Positions 17,477 through 25,515 of a DNA stretch of 64,000 nt are shown here, piece by piece (position 1 is the first letter of the stretch; each line of letters begins with the position of its first letter). Under the pieces are notes generated by a model. That model searched no databases, was not told where the DNA came from, and worked only from the letters and a program-made list of their open reading frames with translations. A program made the position numbers and the translations under genes. This DNA comes from Xaviernesmea oryzae (GTDB lineage Bacteria > Pseudomonadota > Alphaproteobacteria > Rhizobiales > Rhizobiaceae): NCBI RefSeq assembly GCF_900109605.1, contig NZ_FOAM01000001.1, positions 248,001 to 312,000 on the forward strand. The letters are read 5' to 3'.

Positions 17477-20102
17477 GGAGGATCCCCTTGATCTCGGAGC
17501 GGCAGGAGCCGCAATTGGTTCCAGCATTCAGGCAGGCGCCGATCGCCTCGACGCTGTCAGCACCGGCGCGAATGGCGGCGGTGATCTGGTTGACGCCGAC
17601 GGAGAGGCAGGCGCAAACGGTGGCGCCGGGATCGGCGCGACCGGCATCCGGCCGACCGGCGATAACGGCGAGCCTTGTCTTCATGTCGCCATGGGCGAGA
17701 CCGAGCTGGGCCAGCGCGAAACTGCGGGCGACGGCCACCGGTTCGCGGGCGAGATAGACGGCGGCCAGAAGTCTTTCGCCGGCAAAGAAAGCCAGGCGGA
17801 CGTCGCCGCTGGTGGCATCGAGATAACCGATTGGCTCGCAGGCCGGATCGAGCCCGAGCCTGTCGCGGCACCAGCCGGTCCAGTCTTCGGGCGCTTCATC
17901 GAGCGCGAATTCCAGTCGCCAGCCATGCTCCGCCTTGCCGAGCGCCCAATAGGCGCAATCAAGGCCGACAGGCTTCTCCCTGAGAACGGCAAAGCCATAG
18001 GCGGAGGCTTTGAAGGGCCGGGCGCGCACGGCCACATTTTTGGAGGCCGGCTGGCCGGAATGGGGATCGGTCAGGCCGGGGATCAGCGCGCCGATGCGCG
18101 CTTCGGCCGCGAAGCCGTCATTCCAATGCATCGGCGCAAACAGCGCGCCTTCCGCCTGGCGGGGCGTGACCAGCGCGCGCAGGATGACGCGGCCGAGCGG
18201 GCTTTCCACCGCGACCAGGGCGGCATCCTCGATACCGAGAGCGGCGGCATCGCGCGGATGGATCTCGCAAAAGGGCTCGGCGATATGGGAGGAGAGGCGC
18301 GCGCTCTTTCCCGTGCGGGTCATCGTGTGCCAATGGTCGCGGATGCGGCCGCTGTTGAGGATGAGCGGGAAATCGGCCGTGCGGCGCTCGACCACGCTGG
18401 GAGAGACGGCCACGAAGCGGGCCTTGCCATCGGCATGGTAGAAGCGGCCATCGGCAAAGAAGCGCGCCTGCGTGCTGCCGTCCTGGCGCTGCGGCCATTG
18501 GAAGGGCGTCATGGCCTGATAATCGTCTCCACCTCGGCGGCTCCAGGCGCCGATGTCGAAATCGCGGGCGCCCTCGTTTTCGAAAGCCGAAAGCGCGGCA
18601 TGCTCGGCAAAGATCTCGGCCGGGCTCTGATAGGGGAAGGCCTCGCCATAGCCAAGCCTCCTGGCCACCTCGGCGATCTGCCACCAGTCCGCTTGCGCCT
18701 CGCCCGGTGCGGGCAGGAAGGCGCGCTGGCGGGAGATCCGCCGTTCGGAATTGGTCACTGTGCCGTCCTTCTCGCCCCAGCCGAGCGCCGGCAGCAGCAC
18801 ATCGGCCTCGCGGGCGGTGTCCGTGCTCCCGCTCATGTCGGAGACAACTGTGAAGGGGCAGGTGCGGAGCGCCTGGCGCACGAGGTCGGCCTCGGGCAGC
18901 GATACCACCGGATTGGTGGCCATGATCCACAGCGCCTTGATCTTGCCGTCAGCCGCCGCACGGAAGAGATCGACCGCCTTCAGCCCCGCGTGATCGGCAA
19001 TCACGGGCGCTTTCCAGAAGCGTTGCACGCGGTCCCGGTCCTCGGGGTTTTCGAGCGCCATATGGGCCGCCAGCATATTGGCGAGACCGCCGACCTCGCG
19101 CCCGCCCATGGCATTTGGCTGGCCGGTCAGCGAGAACGGCCCCATGCCCGGTCTGCCGATGCGCCCTGTCGCCAGATGGCAATTGAGGATGGCATTGACC
19201 TTGTCGGTGCCGGCCGAGGATTGATTGACGCCCTGGCTGTAGCAGGTGACGACCTTCTCGGTGTCGGCAAAAAGGCGGAAGAAGGCGTCGGTCTCGCTCG
19301 CCGTCAGGCCGGTGAGCGCCTGAAGCTCGGCGTCGTCAAGCGCCAGCGCCTCGGCCAGCGCTGCATGGAAGCCTCGAGTATGGGCGGCAATATAGGTGCG
19401 GTCGAGCGCGTCATGGGCCGCCAGATGTCTGAGCAGGCCGAGGAAGAGCGCGACATCGCCATCGGCGCGGATTGACAGATGCAGATCGGCGATCTCGGCG
19501 GTCATGGTCCGGCGGGGGTCGATCACCACCACCTTCATTTCGGGCCGCGCCGCCTTGGCCGCCGCCAGCCGCTGGAAGAGCACCGGATGGCACCAGGCGA
19601 GGTTGGAGCCGGTCAGCACCACGAGATCGGCAAGCTCCAGATCCTCATAGGTGCCCGGCACCGTATCCGCTCCGAAGGCACGGCGATGGCCGGCCACCGA
19701 AGACGACATGCAGAGCCGCGAATTGGTGTCGATATTGGCCGAGCCGATGAAGCCCTTCATCAGCTTGTTGGCGACGTAGTAGTCTTCGGTCAGGCATTGG
19801 CCGGAAACATAAAAGGCCACCGCATCCGGCCCATGCTCGGCAATCGCCGTCCGAAAACGGTCGGCCACCAGATCCAGCGCGTCATCCCAGGAGGCGCGCC
19901 GGCCGCCGATTTCCGGGTGTAGCAGCCGGTCGTCGAGATCCACGGTTTCGCCGAGTGCGGAGCCCTTGGAACAGAGCCGGCCGAAATTGGCGGGATGATC
20001 CGGATCGCCCTTGACGGAAACCCGGCCATCGGCCTCACGGCGGGCAATGACGCCGCAGCCGGTGCCGCAATAGGGGCAGGTGGTCTTGGTTTCAACGGCC
20101 AT
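17448..20102 (-). CDS. nasA: Assimilatory nitrate reductase, catalytic subunit
   Basis: An 884-residue bis-MGD nitrate reductase that reduces nitrate to nitrite in the cytoplasm. The N-terminal [4Fe-4S] site is C9, C12, C16 (TTCPYCGTGCGV) and C44 (RLCSKGSALGE). MGD-binding segments include FIGSANIDTNSRLCMSS and SGRIRDHWHTMTRTGKS. The last 70 residues form a BFD-like [2Fe-2S] domain (VCACLSVGVNQI and GTNCGSCRSE), normal for the larger NasA/NasC class, which takes electrons from NADH or ferredoxin systems. It lies downstream of nirBD but is separated from them by a hicAB pair on the other strand. It therefore needs either antisense read-through or its own promoter in the roughly 100-bp gap. Confidence 0.9.
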   Translation of the reverse strand: MAVETKTTCPYCGTGCGVIARREADGRVSVKGDPDHPANFGRLCSKGSALGETVDLDDRLLHPEIGGRRASWDDALDLVADRFRTAIAEHGPDAVAFYVSGQCLTEDYYVANKLMKGFIGSANIDTNSRLCMSSSVAGHRRAFGADTVPGTYEDLELADLVVLTGSNLAWCHPVLFQRLAAAKAARPEMKVVVIDPRRTMTAEIADLHLSIRADGDVALFLGLLRHLAAHDALDRTYIAAHTRGFHAALAEALALDDAELQALTGLTASETDAFFRLFADTEKVVTCYSQGVNQSSAGTDKVNAILNCHLATGRIGRPGMGPFSLTGQPNAMGGREVGGLANMLAAHMALENPEDRDRVQRFWKAPVIADHAGLKAVDLFRAAADGKIKALWIMATNPVVSLPEADLVRQALRTCPFTVVSDMSGSTDTAREADVLLPALGWGEKDGTVTNSERRISRQRAFLPAPGEAQADWWQIAEVARRLGYGEAFPYQSPAEIFAEHAALSAFENEGARDFDIGAWSRRGGDDYQAMTPFQWPQRQDGSTQARFFADGRFYHADGKARFVAVSPSVVERRTADFPLILNSGRIRDHWHTMTRTGKSARLSSHIAEPFCEIHPRDAAALGIEDAALVAVESPLGRVILRALVTPRQAEGALFAPMHWNDGFAAEARIGALIPGLTDPHSGQPASKNVAVRARPFKASAYGFAVLREKPVGLDCAYWALGKAEHGWRLEFALDEAPEDWTGWCRDRLGLDPACEPIGYLDATSGDVRLAFFAGERLLAAVYLAREPVAVARSFALAQLGLAHGDMKTRLAVIAGRPDAGRADPGATVCACLSVGVNQITAAIRAGADSVEAIGACLNAGTNCGSCRSEIKGILHACHAAAAE

Positions 20103-20104
20103 GG

Positions 20105-20118
20105 CGGAGCTTTCTCCG
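20105..20118 (-). promoter_or_regulatory. Small hairpin over the nasA ribosome-binding region
   Basis: CGGAG-AAAG-CTCCG (minus strand) forms a 5-bp stem ending 2 nt before the nasA ATG. The left arm contains the only Shine-Dalgarno-like GGAG, so the RNA could hide the ribosome site. Short stem; low certainty. Confidence 0.35.
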
Positions 20119-20168
20119 GCAGACCGGGATCGCGGATGGAACGGGCTGGGCTTGCTGAAGCGACTGGA

Positions 20169-20190
20169 AATGCGTATTTAAATACGCATT
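20169..20190. promoter_or_regulatory. 22-bp perfect palindrome upstream of hicA, likely HicB operator
   Basis: AATGCGTATTT and its exact complement AAATACGCATT abut to make a 22-bp perfect palindrome, 13 bp before the hicA ATG and 66 bp before the divergent nasA ATG. Antitoxins with ribbon-helix-helix domains autoregulate through such sites, so HicB is the expected ligand. The AT-rich centre could also be a -10 region in either direction. Confidence 0.65.
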
Positions 20191-20203
20191 GATGGAGGCG
20201 CGG

Positions 20204-20407
20204 ATGGAGCGTGACAGCCGCAAGATCATCCAGCGGCTCAAGGATGACGGCTTCACGCTCGTCAAGATCTCCGGTTCGCACCACAAGTTTCGTAAGGATG
20301 ATCGAACGGTCATCGTGCCACACCCGAAGAAGGATTTGCCGCTCGGCACGGCGCGGAGCATCGCGCGCCAGGCGGGCTGGCTGAGCGAGCCTTCCGCCGA
20401 AGAGTGA
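20204..20407 (+). CDS. hicA: HicA-type mRNA interferase toxin
   Basis: A 67-residue toxin with the double-stranded RNA-binding-like fold. The body is MERDSRKIIQRLKDDGF, then KISGSHHKFRKDD with catalytic His26, then IVPHPKKDLPLGTARSIARQAG. The length is typical of HicA. I chose the ATG with GGAGG five bases upstream; earlier TTG and ATG codons would run into the palindrome. The antitoxin gene hicB follows after 11 bp, the classical hicA-hicB order. The pair is inserted between nirD and nasA in the opposite orientation to the nitrate genes, which suggests later acquisition. Confidence 0.9.
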   Translation: MERDSRKIIQRLKDDGFTLVKISGSHHKFRKDDRTVIVPHPKKDLPLGTARSIARQAGWLSEPSAEE

Positions 20408-20418
20408 AAGGATAGTCC

Positions 20419-20817
20419 ATGCGGTCCTATCTCGCCCTTGTTCACAAGGATCCCGACAGCGCCTTCGGCCTGTCCTTTCCGGATCTGCCCTCGGTGTTTT
20501 CCGCCGCCGACGAGGAGGGCGACCTGATCGACAAGGCGGTGGAGGCGCTGCGCCTGTGGGCGGAGGATGAAGAGCTGCCGGAGCCGACCCCCATCGACGT
20601 TTTGCTCGCCCGTCCGGACCTTCGCCAGGAGCTGGCTGAGGGGGCTTTCCTGATCCGCGTGCCGCTGATCGAGGACGACGTCCGTGTCGTGCGCGCCAAT
20701 GTCACCTTCGAAGCCGGCACGCTGCGGGCCATCGATGCCGCGGCGGCCAAGCGCGGGCTGACGCGCTCGGCCTTTCTGGCAAGCTGCGCGCGCAAGGAGA
20801 TCGAGCGGGCGGGCTGA
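20419..20817 (+). CDS. hicB: HicB-family antitoxin with C-terminal DNA-binding domain
   Basis: A 132-residue antitoxin. Residues 1-70 are the partially degraded RNase H-like HicB domain (MRSYLALVHKD, GLSFPDLPSVFSAAD, and the helix AVEALRLWAEDEE). Residues 85-130 are a ribbon-helix-helix segment (VRANVTFEAGTLRAIDAAA, TRSAFLASCARKEI) that should bind the palindrome in front of hicA and repress the pair. It is downstream of and co-directional with hicA. Its stop lies 9 bp from the nirD stop, converging. Transcription of the nitrate operon through this region would produce RNA antisense to both toxin and antitoxin. Confidence 0.9.
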   Translation: MRSYLALVHKDPDSAFGLSFPDLPSVFSAADEEGDLIDKAVEALRLWAEDEELPEPTPIDVLLARPDLRQELAEGAFLIRVPLIEDDVRVVRANVTFEAGTLRAIDAAAAKRGLTRSAFLASCARKEIERAG

Positions 20818-20826
20818 CATCGTCCT

Positions 20827-21159
20827 CTACTCCGCCGCCGCCAGCGCTGGCTCGGCAAGCGCGATCGACAGCAGGCCGTTCTCGTTGCGAACGGGAAAAG
20901 TGCGCACGCCTCCCTCATCCGCGCCGAGCGCCTCGCCGGTTTCGAGCGAGATGACCCAATTGTGCAGCGGGCAGGTGACGGCGGCGCCGTGGACGATACC
21001 TTCGGACAGCGGGCCGTTCTTATGCGGGCAGCGGTTTTCGATGGCATAGACGGCATTGTCGGCAGTGCGGAACACGGCGATCTTGCCGGCCGGGGTCTTG
21101 ATGCAGCGCGCGCCGCGCTGGGGAATGTCGTCGATCTCGCCGATGGTGATCCAGCTCAT
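20827..21159 (-). CDS. nirD: Nitrite reductase (NAD(P)H) small subunit NirD
   Basis: A 110-residue Rieske-type small subunit of assimilatory nitrite reductase. It keeps the four cluster ligands: the CPH motif in ENRCPHKNGPLSEG and the CPLH motif in VTCPLHNWVISLETG. Many NirD proteins have lost these ligands, so this one probably carries a real [2Fe-2S] centre. The length is normal. It follows nirB on the minus strand with a 94-bp gap, unusually long for the pair, and is the last nas gene before the hicAB insertion. Confidence 0.9.
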   Translation of the reverse strand: MSWITIGEIDDIPQRGARCIKTPAGKIAVFRTADNAVYAIENRCPHKNGPLSEGIVHGAAVTCPLHNWVISLETGEALGADEGGVRTFPVRNENGLLSIALAEPALAAAE

Positions 21160-21253
21160 GGGTCTGCTCCTTCACAGGGGACTTAGGCGGCCAGATTCGT
21201 CTGGCCGAAGGGGATGCCGCCGCCGTTCCGCGTGCCGGAAAGGCGGCAAAGCG

Positions 21254-23713
21254 TCATTCGGCTGCAGCTTCGAAGCCGACCGTCGCCATGGGCTTGAACT
21301 CGTGCTTGTCCTTGCCGGAGACGCGCTCCGACCAGGGGTCCACCTGCGCGAACTGCTGGGAGAAGACGAAGCGCTCGTAGTAGGCGCGGCGCTTCTCGCC
21401 ATCCTCCAGGATCTGGCGGCGAATCTCGTCAAGCCCGATGCGCTTGGCCCATTTGTAGATGCGCTCGAGATAGCGGGCTTGCTCGCGATACATCTGGGTG
21501 AGCGCCACGATATGTTCGAGCGCCTCGTCCTCGGTCTTGACGAGGCCGAGCACCTCCGTGCCCTTGATGTCGAGGCCCGCCGCGCCGGCGAAGTGGATTT
21601 CGAAGCCGGAGTCGACGCAGATGACGCCGATGTCCTTGCAGGTCGCCTCCGCGCAATTGCGCGGACAGCCGGAGACTGCCAGCTTCAGCTTGGCCGGGGT
21701 CCAGGAGCCCCACATGAACTTTTCGATGCGGATGCCGAGCCCGGTCGAATCCTGCGTGCCGAAGCGGCACCAGTCGGAGCCGACACAGGTCTTCACGGTG
21801 CGCAGCCCCTTGGCATAGGCCTGGCCGGAGATGAAGCCGGCCTTGCCGAGATCGGCCCAGACGGCCGGCAGGTCTTCCTTTTCGATGCCGAGCAGGTCGA
21901 TGCGCTGGCCGCCGGTGACCTTGACCATCGGGATCTCGAACTTGTCGACCACATCGGCGATGGCGCGCAGCTCGGCCGCATTGGTGACGCCGCCCCACAT
22001 GCGCGGCACGACCGAATAGGTGCCGTCCTTCTGGATATTGGCGTGGACGCGCTCGTTGATGAAACGCGACTGGTAATCATCGGCATATTCGTCCGGCCAA
22101 TCACAGACGAGATAGTAGTTCAGTGCCGGGCGGCACTTGGCACAGCCGCAGGAGGTCTTCCATTCCAGTTCCTGCATGACGGCCGGGATGCTCTTCAGCC
22201 CCTTGGCCTTGATCAGCCGGCGCACATCGTCATGACCAAGCTCGGTGCAGGCGCACATCGGAGTGACGGCGGCGGGGTTGTAGCTGTCGCCGAGCGTCAG
22301 CGCCATCAGCTGCTCGACAAGGCCGGTGCAGGAGCCGCAGGAGGCGGATGCCTTGGTGTGGGCGCGCACGCCGTCGAGCGTGGTCAGCCCCTTGCCGGTG
22401 ATGGCAGAGGTGATCTTGCCCTTGCACACGCCGTTGCAGCCGCAGATTTCCGCATCATCCGGCAAGGCTGCAACGGCCGCCATAGGGTCCAGGGGGGTGC
22501 CCCCCTGATAGGCTTGGCCGAAGATCAGCGTGTCGCGCATGGCGGAAATATCGGTCGCCTTCTTCATCAGGTCGAAGAACCAGGAGCCGTCTGACGTCTC
22601 GCCATAAAGCACCGCGCCGATGATGCGGTTGTCCTTCAAGACGAGGCGCTTGTAGATGCCGGCGTTGGCGTCGCGCAGCACGATTTCCTCGCGTCCCTCG
22701 CCCTCGGCGAAATCGCCCGCCGAGAACAGATTGATGCCGGTGACCTTCAGCTTGGTGTTGGTCACCGAGCCGTGATATTCCGCCGCGCCGCCGGAGAGAC
22801 GGTCGGCCAGAACCCGCGCGCTTTCATAGAGCGGCGCCACCAGGCCGTAGCACATGCCGCGATGCTCGGCACATTCGCCGAGCGCGAAGATCGAGGCGTC
22901 CGAGGTCATCATGCCGTCATCGACGACGATGCCACGATTGACGGCAAGCCCGGCCTCCTTGGCAAGACCTGCTGCCGGGCGGATGCCGACGGCCATGACC
23001 ACGAGGCTGCCCTCGATCACCCGGCCATCCTCAAGCTCGATGCCCTCCACCTTGTCCGTGCCGAGAACGCGCTTGGTGTTGGCCTTGGTGATGATCTCGA
23101 TGCCGCGCTCGTTGAGCGCTTTTTCGAGCAGATAGGCAGCGGCCGGATCGAGCTGGCGCTCCATGATCGTCGGCATCAGATGGATGACGGTGACCTCCAT
23201 GCCCTGCCGCTTCAGGCCATAGGCAGCCTCAAGACCCAGAAGACCGGCGCCGATGACGATCGCCCGACCGCCCGATTTGGCCGCGGCAAGCATATGGTCG
23301 ACATCGTCGAGATCGCGATAGGCGACGACGCCTTGAAGCTGATGACCGGGAACTGGGATGATGAAGGGCAGGGAGCCGGTGGCGATCACCAGCTTGTCGT
23401 AAGATGCAGTGACGCCATTGGCCGAGGTCACGGTCTTGGCGGCGCGGTCGATCTCGGTGACGCGGGCGCCCTTGTGCAGCGTGATGCCATGGCCGCGATA
23501 CCAGTCGTCGCCATGGATGACGATCTGCTCAAAGCTCTTTTCGCCCGAGAGAACGGGGGAGAGCATGATGCGGTCGTAATTGACGCGCGGCTCGGCGTTG
23601 AAGATCGTCACCTCATAAGCGCCGGGCGCCTGTTCGAGGAGATGTTCCAGCATGCGGCCCGGCGCCATGCCATTGCCGATAATTACAAGCTTTTGGGGGT
23701 TGAGAGCGGTCAT
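21254..23713 (-). CDS. nirB: Nitrite reductase (NAD(P)H) large subunit NirB
   Basis: An 819-residue enzyme reducing nitrite to ammonium in the cytoplasm. Order of parts: FAD/NAD(P) oxidoreductase domain (LVIIGNGMAPGRMLEHLL at the start; AIVIGAGLLGLEAAYGL for NAD(P)), BFD-like [2Fe-2S] region (CGCNGVCKGKI, CGSCTGLV, and a second set around CACTELG and CGCAKC), ferredoxin-like half-domains, and the siroheme/[4Fe-4S] site (CVGSDWCRFG and SGCPRNCAEATC). The ATG used lies five bases after the nrtD stop; an upstream extension would overlap nrtD. It requires siroheme from CysG, encoded at the operon end. Confidence 0.93.
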   Translation of the reverse strand: MTALNPQKLVIIGNGMAPGRMLEHLLEQAPGAYEVTIFNAEPRVNYDRIMLSPVLSGEKSFEQIVIHGDDWYRGHGITLHKGARVTEIDRAAKTVTSANGVTASYDKLVIATGSLPFIIPVPGHQLQGVVAYRDLDDVDHMLAAAKSGGRAIVIGAGLLGLEAAYGLKRQGMEVTVIHLMPTIMERQLDPAAAYLLEKALNERGIEIITKANTKRVLGTDKVEGIELEDGRVIEGSLVVMAVGIRPAAGLAKEAGLAVNRGIVVDDGMMTSDASIFALGECAEHRGMCYGLVAPLYESARVLADRLSGGAAEYHGSVTNTKLKVTGINLFSAGDFAEGEGREEIVLRDANAGIYKRLVLKDNRIIGAVLYGETSDGSWFFDLMKKATDISAMRDTLIFGQAYQGGTPLDPMAAVAALPDDAEICGCNGVCKGKITSAITGKGLTTLDGVRAHTKASASCGSCTGLVEQLMALTLGDSYNPAAVTPMCACTELGHDDVRRLIKAKGLKSIPAVMQELEWKTSCGCAKCRPALNYYLVCDWPDEYADDYQSRFINERVHANIQKDGTYSVVPRMWGGVTNAAELRAIADVVDKFEIPMVKVTGGQRIDLLGIEKEDLPAVWADLGKAGFISGQAYAKGLRTVKTCVGSDWCRFGTQDSTGLGIRIEKFMWGSWTPAKLKLAVSGCPRNCAEATCKDIGVICVDSGFEIHFAGAAGLDIKGTEVLGLVKTEDEALEHIVALTQMYREQARYLERIYKWAKRIGLDEIRRQILEDGEKRRAYYERFVFSQQFAQVDPWSERVSGKDKHEFKPMATVGFEAAAE

Positions 23714-23718
23714 GACGG

Positions 23719-24516
23719 TCACTCCGCGGCTTCGACGAAGCGGTGGCGTTCGTAGAGGAACTTCAGCACGGCTTCGCGGCATTTGAGATAGGTTCGGTCG
23801 GCGGCCAGCGCGATGCGGTCGCGTGGGCGGGGGATCGGCACAGAGAGCACCTCGCCGATGCGCGCCGCCGGACCGTTGGTCATCATGACGATCCGGTCGG
23901 AGAGCAGCACGGCCTCGTCCACGTCGTGGGTGATCATCACCATGGTGTTGCCGAGCCGGGCATGGATCTCCATCACCGCATCCTGCAGATGGGCGCGGGT
24001 CAAGGCGTCGAGCGCGCCGAAGGGCTCATCGAGCAGCAGGATCTTCGGCTCCATCGAGAGTGCGCGGGCGATGCCGACGCGCTGCTTCATGCCGCCGGAA
24101 ATCTCGGCGGGGCGCTTGTCGCCGGCATGGGCCATCTGCACGAGATCGAGATTGTGCATTACCCAGTCATGGCGCTCGGCCTTGGTCTTCTTGGAGCCGA
24201 AGACCTTGGAGACGGCGAGATTGACATTGTCGTAGACGGTCAGCCAAGGCAGCAGCGAATGATTCTGGAAAACCACGGCGCGCTCCGGGCCGGGGGCGTT
24301 GACCTCCCGGTTTTCCAGGAGAACCGCGCCGGCCGAGACCTTGGTTAGGCCGGCGATCAGGTTCAGCATGGTGGACTTGCCGCAGCCGGAATGGCCGATG
24401 ATCGAGACGAATTCGCCCTTGTCGATCGTCAGGTTGATGCCTTTCAGCACCTCGGTCCGGGCGCCGGCGCGGTCGAAATGCTTGTCGATATGGTCGAGCT
24501 TGAGATAGGCGGTCAT
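23719..24516 (-). CDS. nrtD: Nitrate ABC transporter ATP-binding protein NrtD/NasD
   Basis: A 265-residue ABC ATPase of the nitrate/taurine class. Walker A is GHSGCGKST, the signature is EISGGMKQR, Walker B is ILLLDEPFGALDAL, and the switch His is MITHDVDEA. The start is the ATG after TGAGGAGCAAGGCC. It energises uptake through NrtB with substrate from NrtA. It sits 11 bp after nrtB and a few bases before nirB in the same transcription unit. Unlike cyanobacterial NrtC it has no C-terminal NrtA-like regulatory domain. Cyanate or bicarbonate relatives exist, but the neighbours make nitrate clear. Confidence 0.9.
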   Translation of the reverse strand: MTAYLKLDHIDKHFDRAGARTEVLKGINLTIDKGEFVSIIGHSGCGKSTMLNLIAGLTKVSAGAVLLENREVNAPGPERAVVFQNHSLLPWLTVYDNVNLAVSKVFGSKKTKAERHDWVMHNLDLVQMAHAGDKRPAEISGGMKQRVGIARALSMEPKILLLDEPFGALDALTRAHLQDAVMEIHARLGNTMVMITHDVDEAVLLSDRIVMMTNGPAARIGEVLSVPIPRPRDRIALAADRTYLKCREAVLKFLYERHRFVEAAE

Positions 24517-24527
24517 GGCCTTGCTCC

Positions 24528-25451
24528 TCAGTTGGTGGCCGCGCCGCGGGTGATGATCCGGGCGGCGAAGGCGACGAGCTTGTCGAGGATGAAGCCGACC
24601 ACGCCGATATAGACGAGGGCGACGATGATGTCGGGCAGGCGCGAGGAGTTCCAGGCATCCCAGATGAAGAAGCCGATGCCGACGCCGCCGGTCAGCATTT
24701 CCGCCGCGACGATGGCGAGCCAGGAGAGGCCGACGCCGATCCGGAGCCCCGTGAAGATGTAAGGGCTGGCGGCCGGCAGCATGATCTTGAAGAAGAACTC
24801 GATCTGGTTGAGCCGCAGCACCTCCGCGACATTGCGGTAGTCTGCCGGAATGTTGCGCACGCCGACGGCCGTGTTGATGATCACCGGCCAGATCGAGGTG
24901 ATGAAGATCACGAAGATGGCCGACGGATTGGCCTGCTGGAAGGCGGCGAGCGAGAGGGGCAGCCAGGCGAGCGGCGGCACGGTGCGCAGCACCTGGAAGA
25001 TCGGATCGAGCCCGCGCATGGCCCAGACCGACTGGCCGATGACGGCCCCGACGAGAATGCCGGCAATGGCGGCCAGGCCGAAGCCATAGGCCACGCGCTG
25101 CAGCGAGACCAGCACGCGCCAGCCGAGCCCGATATCCTGCGAGCCATTGTCGAAGAAGGGCGAGACGATCAGGTCGCGGCTCTGCTCCCAGACAGTGGCA
25201 GGCGAGGGCAGGGAGGCATCGGGCGCCGAACAGAGGACCTGCCAAAGGCCGACGAGCAAAGCGAGGACGACGAGCGGCGGCAGAACCGACTGGGCAAGGC
25301 CTAGGCCGATCCGCTTGAGGTTGAAGCGCGGCTGCGGGCGGCGGGACAGCGCGACGACGGTGCCGGTCGTGGCGCGCGCGGAGCCAGCGGCCTTGCGGTC
25401 GGCACTCGTGCTTGGGCCGGAGCCGGAGGGGATGGGGGCCAATGCGGACAT
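24528..25451 (-). CDS. nrtB: Nitrate ABC transporter permease NrtB
   Basis: A 307-residue inner-membrane permease. A 60-residue polar, Ser/Ala/Arg-rich N-terminus precedes the first helix (SVLPPLVVLALLVGLWQVL). About six membrane segments follow, with the EAA-type cytoplasmic loop around EVLRLNQIEFFFKIMLPAASP, diagnostic of ABC importer permeases of the nitrate/sulfonate class. It follows nrtA after about 64 bp and precedes nrtD by 11 bp. It works as a homodimer with two NrtD subunits to import nitrate (and probably nitrite). Confidence 0.9.
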   Translation of the reverse strand: MSALAPIPSGSGPSTSADRKAAGSARATTGTVVALSRRPQPRFNLKRIGLGLAQSVLPPLVVLALLVGLWQVLCSAPDASLPSPATVWEQSRDLIVSPFFDNGSQDIGLGWRVLVSLQRVAYGFGLAAIAGILVGAVIGQSVWAMRGLDPIFQVLRTVPPLAWLPLSLAAFQQANPSAIFVIFITSIWPVIINTAVGVRNIPADYRNVAEVLRLNQIEFFFKIMLPAASPYIFTGLRIGVGLSWLAIVAAEMLTGGVGIGFFIWDAWNSSRLPDIIVALVYIGVVGFILDKLVAFAARIITRGAATN

Positions 25452-25515
25452 GGCAGGTTTCCTTGACGAAAGAGGGAGAGCGGCGGCGGCCCTATGGAGG
25501 GCGGCCTGCCGTGGG

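Noticed and set aside
17385-19475. Long plus-strand open frame (nearly 700 codons) opposite nasA
   Set aside because: It mirrors the codon pattern of nasA, has no recognisable domain, and its composition (Gly/Ala/Arg/His-rich) is that of an antisense shadow in GC-rich DNA.
15968-20102. Recent horizontal transfer of the whole nitrate locus
   Set aside because: Base composition and codon use look like the neighbours and the gene order is the usual rhizobial one; only hicAB looks inserted.
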